A DNA stretch of 64,000 bases from Oceanobacter kriegii DSM 6294 (GTDB taxonomy: Bacteria; Pseudomonadota; Gammaproteobacteria; Pseudomonadales; Oceanobacteraceae), in assembly GCF_000422845.1 (NCBI RefSeq), contig NZ_KE383932.1, forward strand, positions 1 to 64,000, read 5' to 3'. This document shows positions 63,606 to 64,000 of the stretch, in pieces. The notes beneath the pieces are model-generated. The model was not told the origin of the DNA, searched no databases, and saw only the letters and a list, made by a program, of their open reading frames with translations. How positions within the stretch are numbered: position 1 is the first letter of the stretch; every line of letters starts with the position of its first letter. The translations under genes and the position numbers were made by a program.

Positions 63606-63863
63606 CTATTGCTCCTCTTTCAGCGCTGCGTTACCCAGACAGGTTTGCAGCCATTGGCTCAACCCCAGCCGCTCCGGCCAGGCGATGACTTTTGGTTGAG
63701 CCGCCATCAGTACTTGTAGCGGGGCACTGTGAATGTGTTCGAGTGCGGACATATCCAGCTCGGTGCGGTCCTTGTCCTTGAACCAGGCCAGTAGCTCGTC
63801 GGCATCCTCAATGGCGAGGGTGTCGCTGAGCACCGCGCGGCGTTTCAGCAGTCGCATGGTCAT
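63606..63863 (-). CDS. STAS-domain protein of a chemosensory operon
   Basis: The 85-residue protein has the STAS pattern TELDMSALEHIHSAPLQVLMAAQPK, where the usual D-S-S/A-G-L is H-S-A-P-L. The phosphorylatable Ser is kept but the preceding Asp is His. It follows cheA by 1 bp and precedes the CheY gene by 3 bp. STAS proteins occur in several CheA operons; role unknown. Confidence 0.85.
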   Translation of the reverse strand: MTMRLLKRRAVLSDTLAIEDADELLAWFKDKDRTELDMSALEHIHSAPLQVLMAAQPKVIAWPERLGLSQWLQTCLGNAALKEEQ

Positions 63864-63864
63864 G

Positions 63865-64000
63865 TCAGATCAGCTCCCTTGGGTTGAGTACCATCAATAC
63901 CGAACCATCGCCCACCAGTGCTGCACCAGAGTAGGCCGATACGCCGCCCAGCACGCTGCCGGTCAGCGGCTTCTGAATGATGTCGGCCGAGCCGCGGAAG
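63865..64000 (-). CDS. cheA: CheA, C-terminal end (partial at window edge)
   Basis: The minus-strand frame entering at the right edge reads FRGSADIIQKPLTGSVLGG then VSAYSGAALVGDGSVLMVL and ends NPRELI. This is the end of the CheA P5 (CheW-like) domain, where GDGSVxxxL is strongly conserved. The rest lies outside the window. It is the most upstream gene of the cheA-STAS-cheY-receptor set seen here. Confidence 0.85.
   Translation of the reverse strand, partial: FRGSADIIQKPLTGSVLGGVSAYSGAALVGDGSVLMVLNPRELI

Overview
The window looks like chromosome of a free-living, probably marine gammaproteobacterium of the Oceanospirillales/Pseudomonadales kind. The evidence is the nadC/ampD-ampE neighbourhood, an adjacent cmoA-cmoB pair, an NhaD-type Na+/H+ antiporter, a Fe-S photolyase with its DUF2256 partner, many chemotaxis and c-di-GMP proteins, Pseudomonas-like REP sequences and a mid-50s GC content judged by eye. 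No rRNA, tRNA, CRISPR array or prophage was seen. I do not name a species.

Layout. 1-2.4 kb is an AT-rich accessory patch: the 3' end of an IS3-family element and a KAP-type P-loop NTPase. 2.5-8.8 kb holds ordinary genes (Crp/Fnr regulator, ElaA acetyltransferase, NADAR protein, DUF5718-like, DoxX, small MscS, succinylglutamate desuccinylase/aspartoacylase). 9.1-17.7 kb is an envelope region: a DUF4382-type lipoprotein, an ECF sigma factor with three overlapping downstream genes ending in a DUF3106 protein, then a minus-strand series of beta-barrel protein, carbohydrate-binding beta-helix protein, DUF4956 membrane protein, VTC-type polyphosphate polymerase and lamin-tail protein. 18-23 kb is dnaE-tilS. 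24-34 kb has NhaD, a cyclic-nucleotide-binding protein, a zinc metallopeptidase, a DUF924 gene broken by a small mobile element, an alkyltransferase, an MFS transporter and an ODP di-iron oxygen-sensor-like protein beside a degenerate chemoreceptor-like protein. 34-49 kb is mostly housekeeping (rpe, gph, rmuC, photolyase, OsmC-YcaO, CobW-type GTPase, DUF808, LysE, cmoA, cmoB). 49-61 kb has a chemoreceptor, pilin accessory protein, nadC, ampD-ampE, PilZ, globin, dps, and a porin / phosphate-binding-like / GGDEF-EAL group. 61.4-61.98 kb is repeat-rich. The window closes inside a chemotaxis operon (cheA end, STAS, CheY, chemoreceptor).

The most notable thing is a family of small non-autonomous elements of about 263-278 bp (5846-6108, 28113-28375, 44435-44712). 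All have perfect 4-bp target duplications (CTAG, CAAG, CTAG), as in the IS5 family, and related interiors. They carry two quite different kinds of terminal inverted repeat. A 43-bp hairpin (8870-8912) is made of one end type only, and solo ends lie at 3993-4019 and possibly 61962-61979. One copy splits a DUF924 gene so exactly that removing it with one target repeat restores the reading frame. At two loci the CTAG target also supplies the TAG stop codon of the neighbouring gene.

Other points of interest are the polyphosphate-polymerase/DUF4956 group lying next to an ECF sigma module, the ODP plus receptor-fragment pair, two ATAG-N7-CTAT dyads upstream of dps, an 87-bp REP-type tandem array, and two heptamer tandem repeats lying at gene ends.
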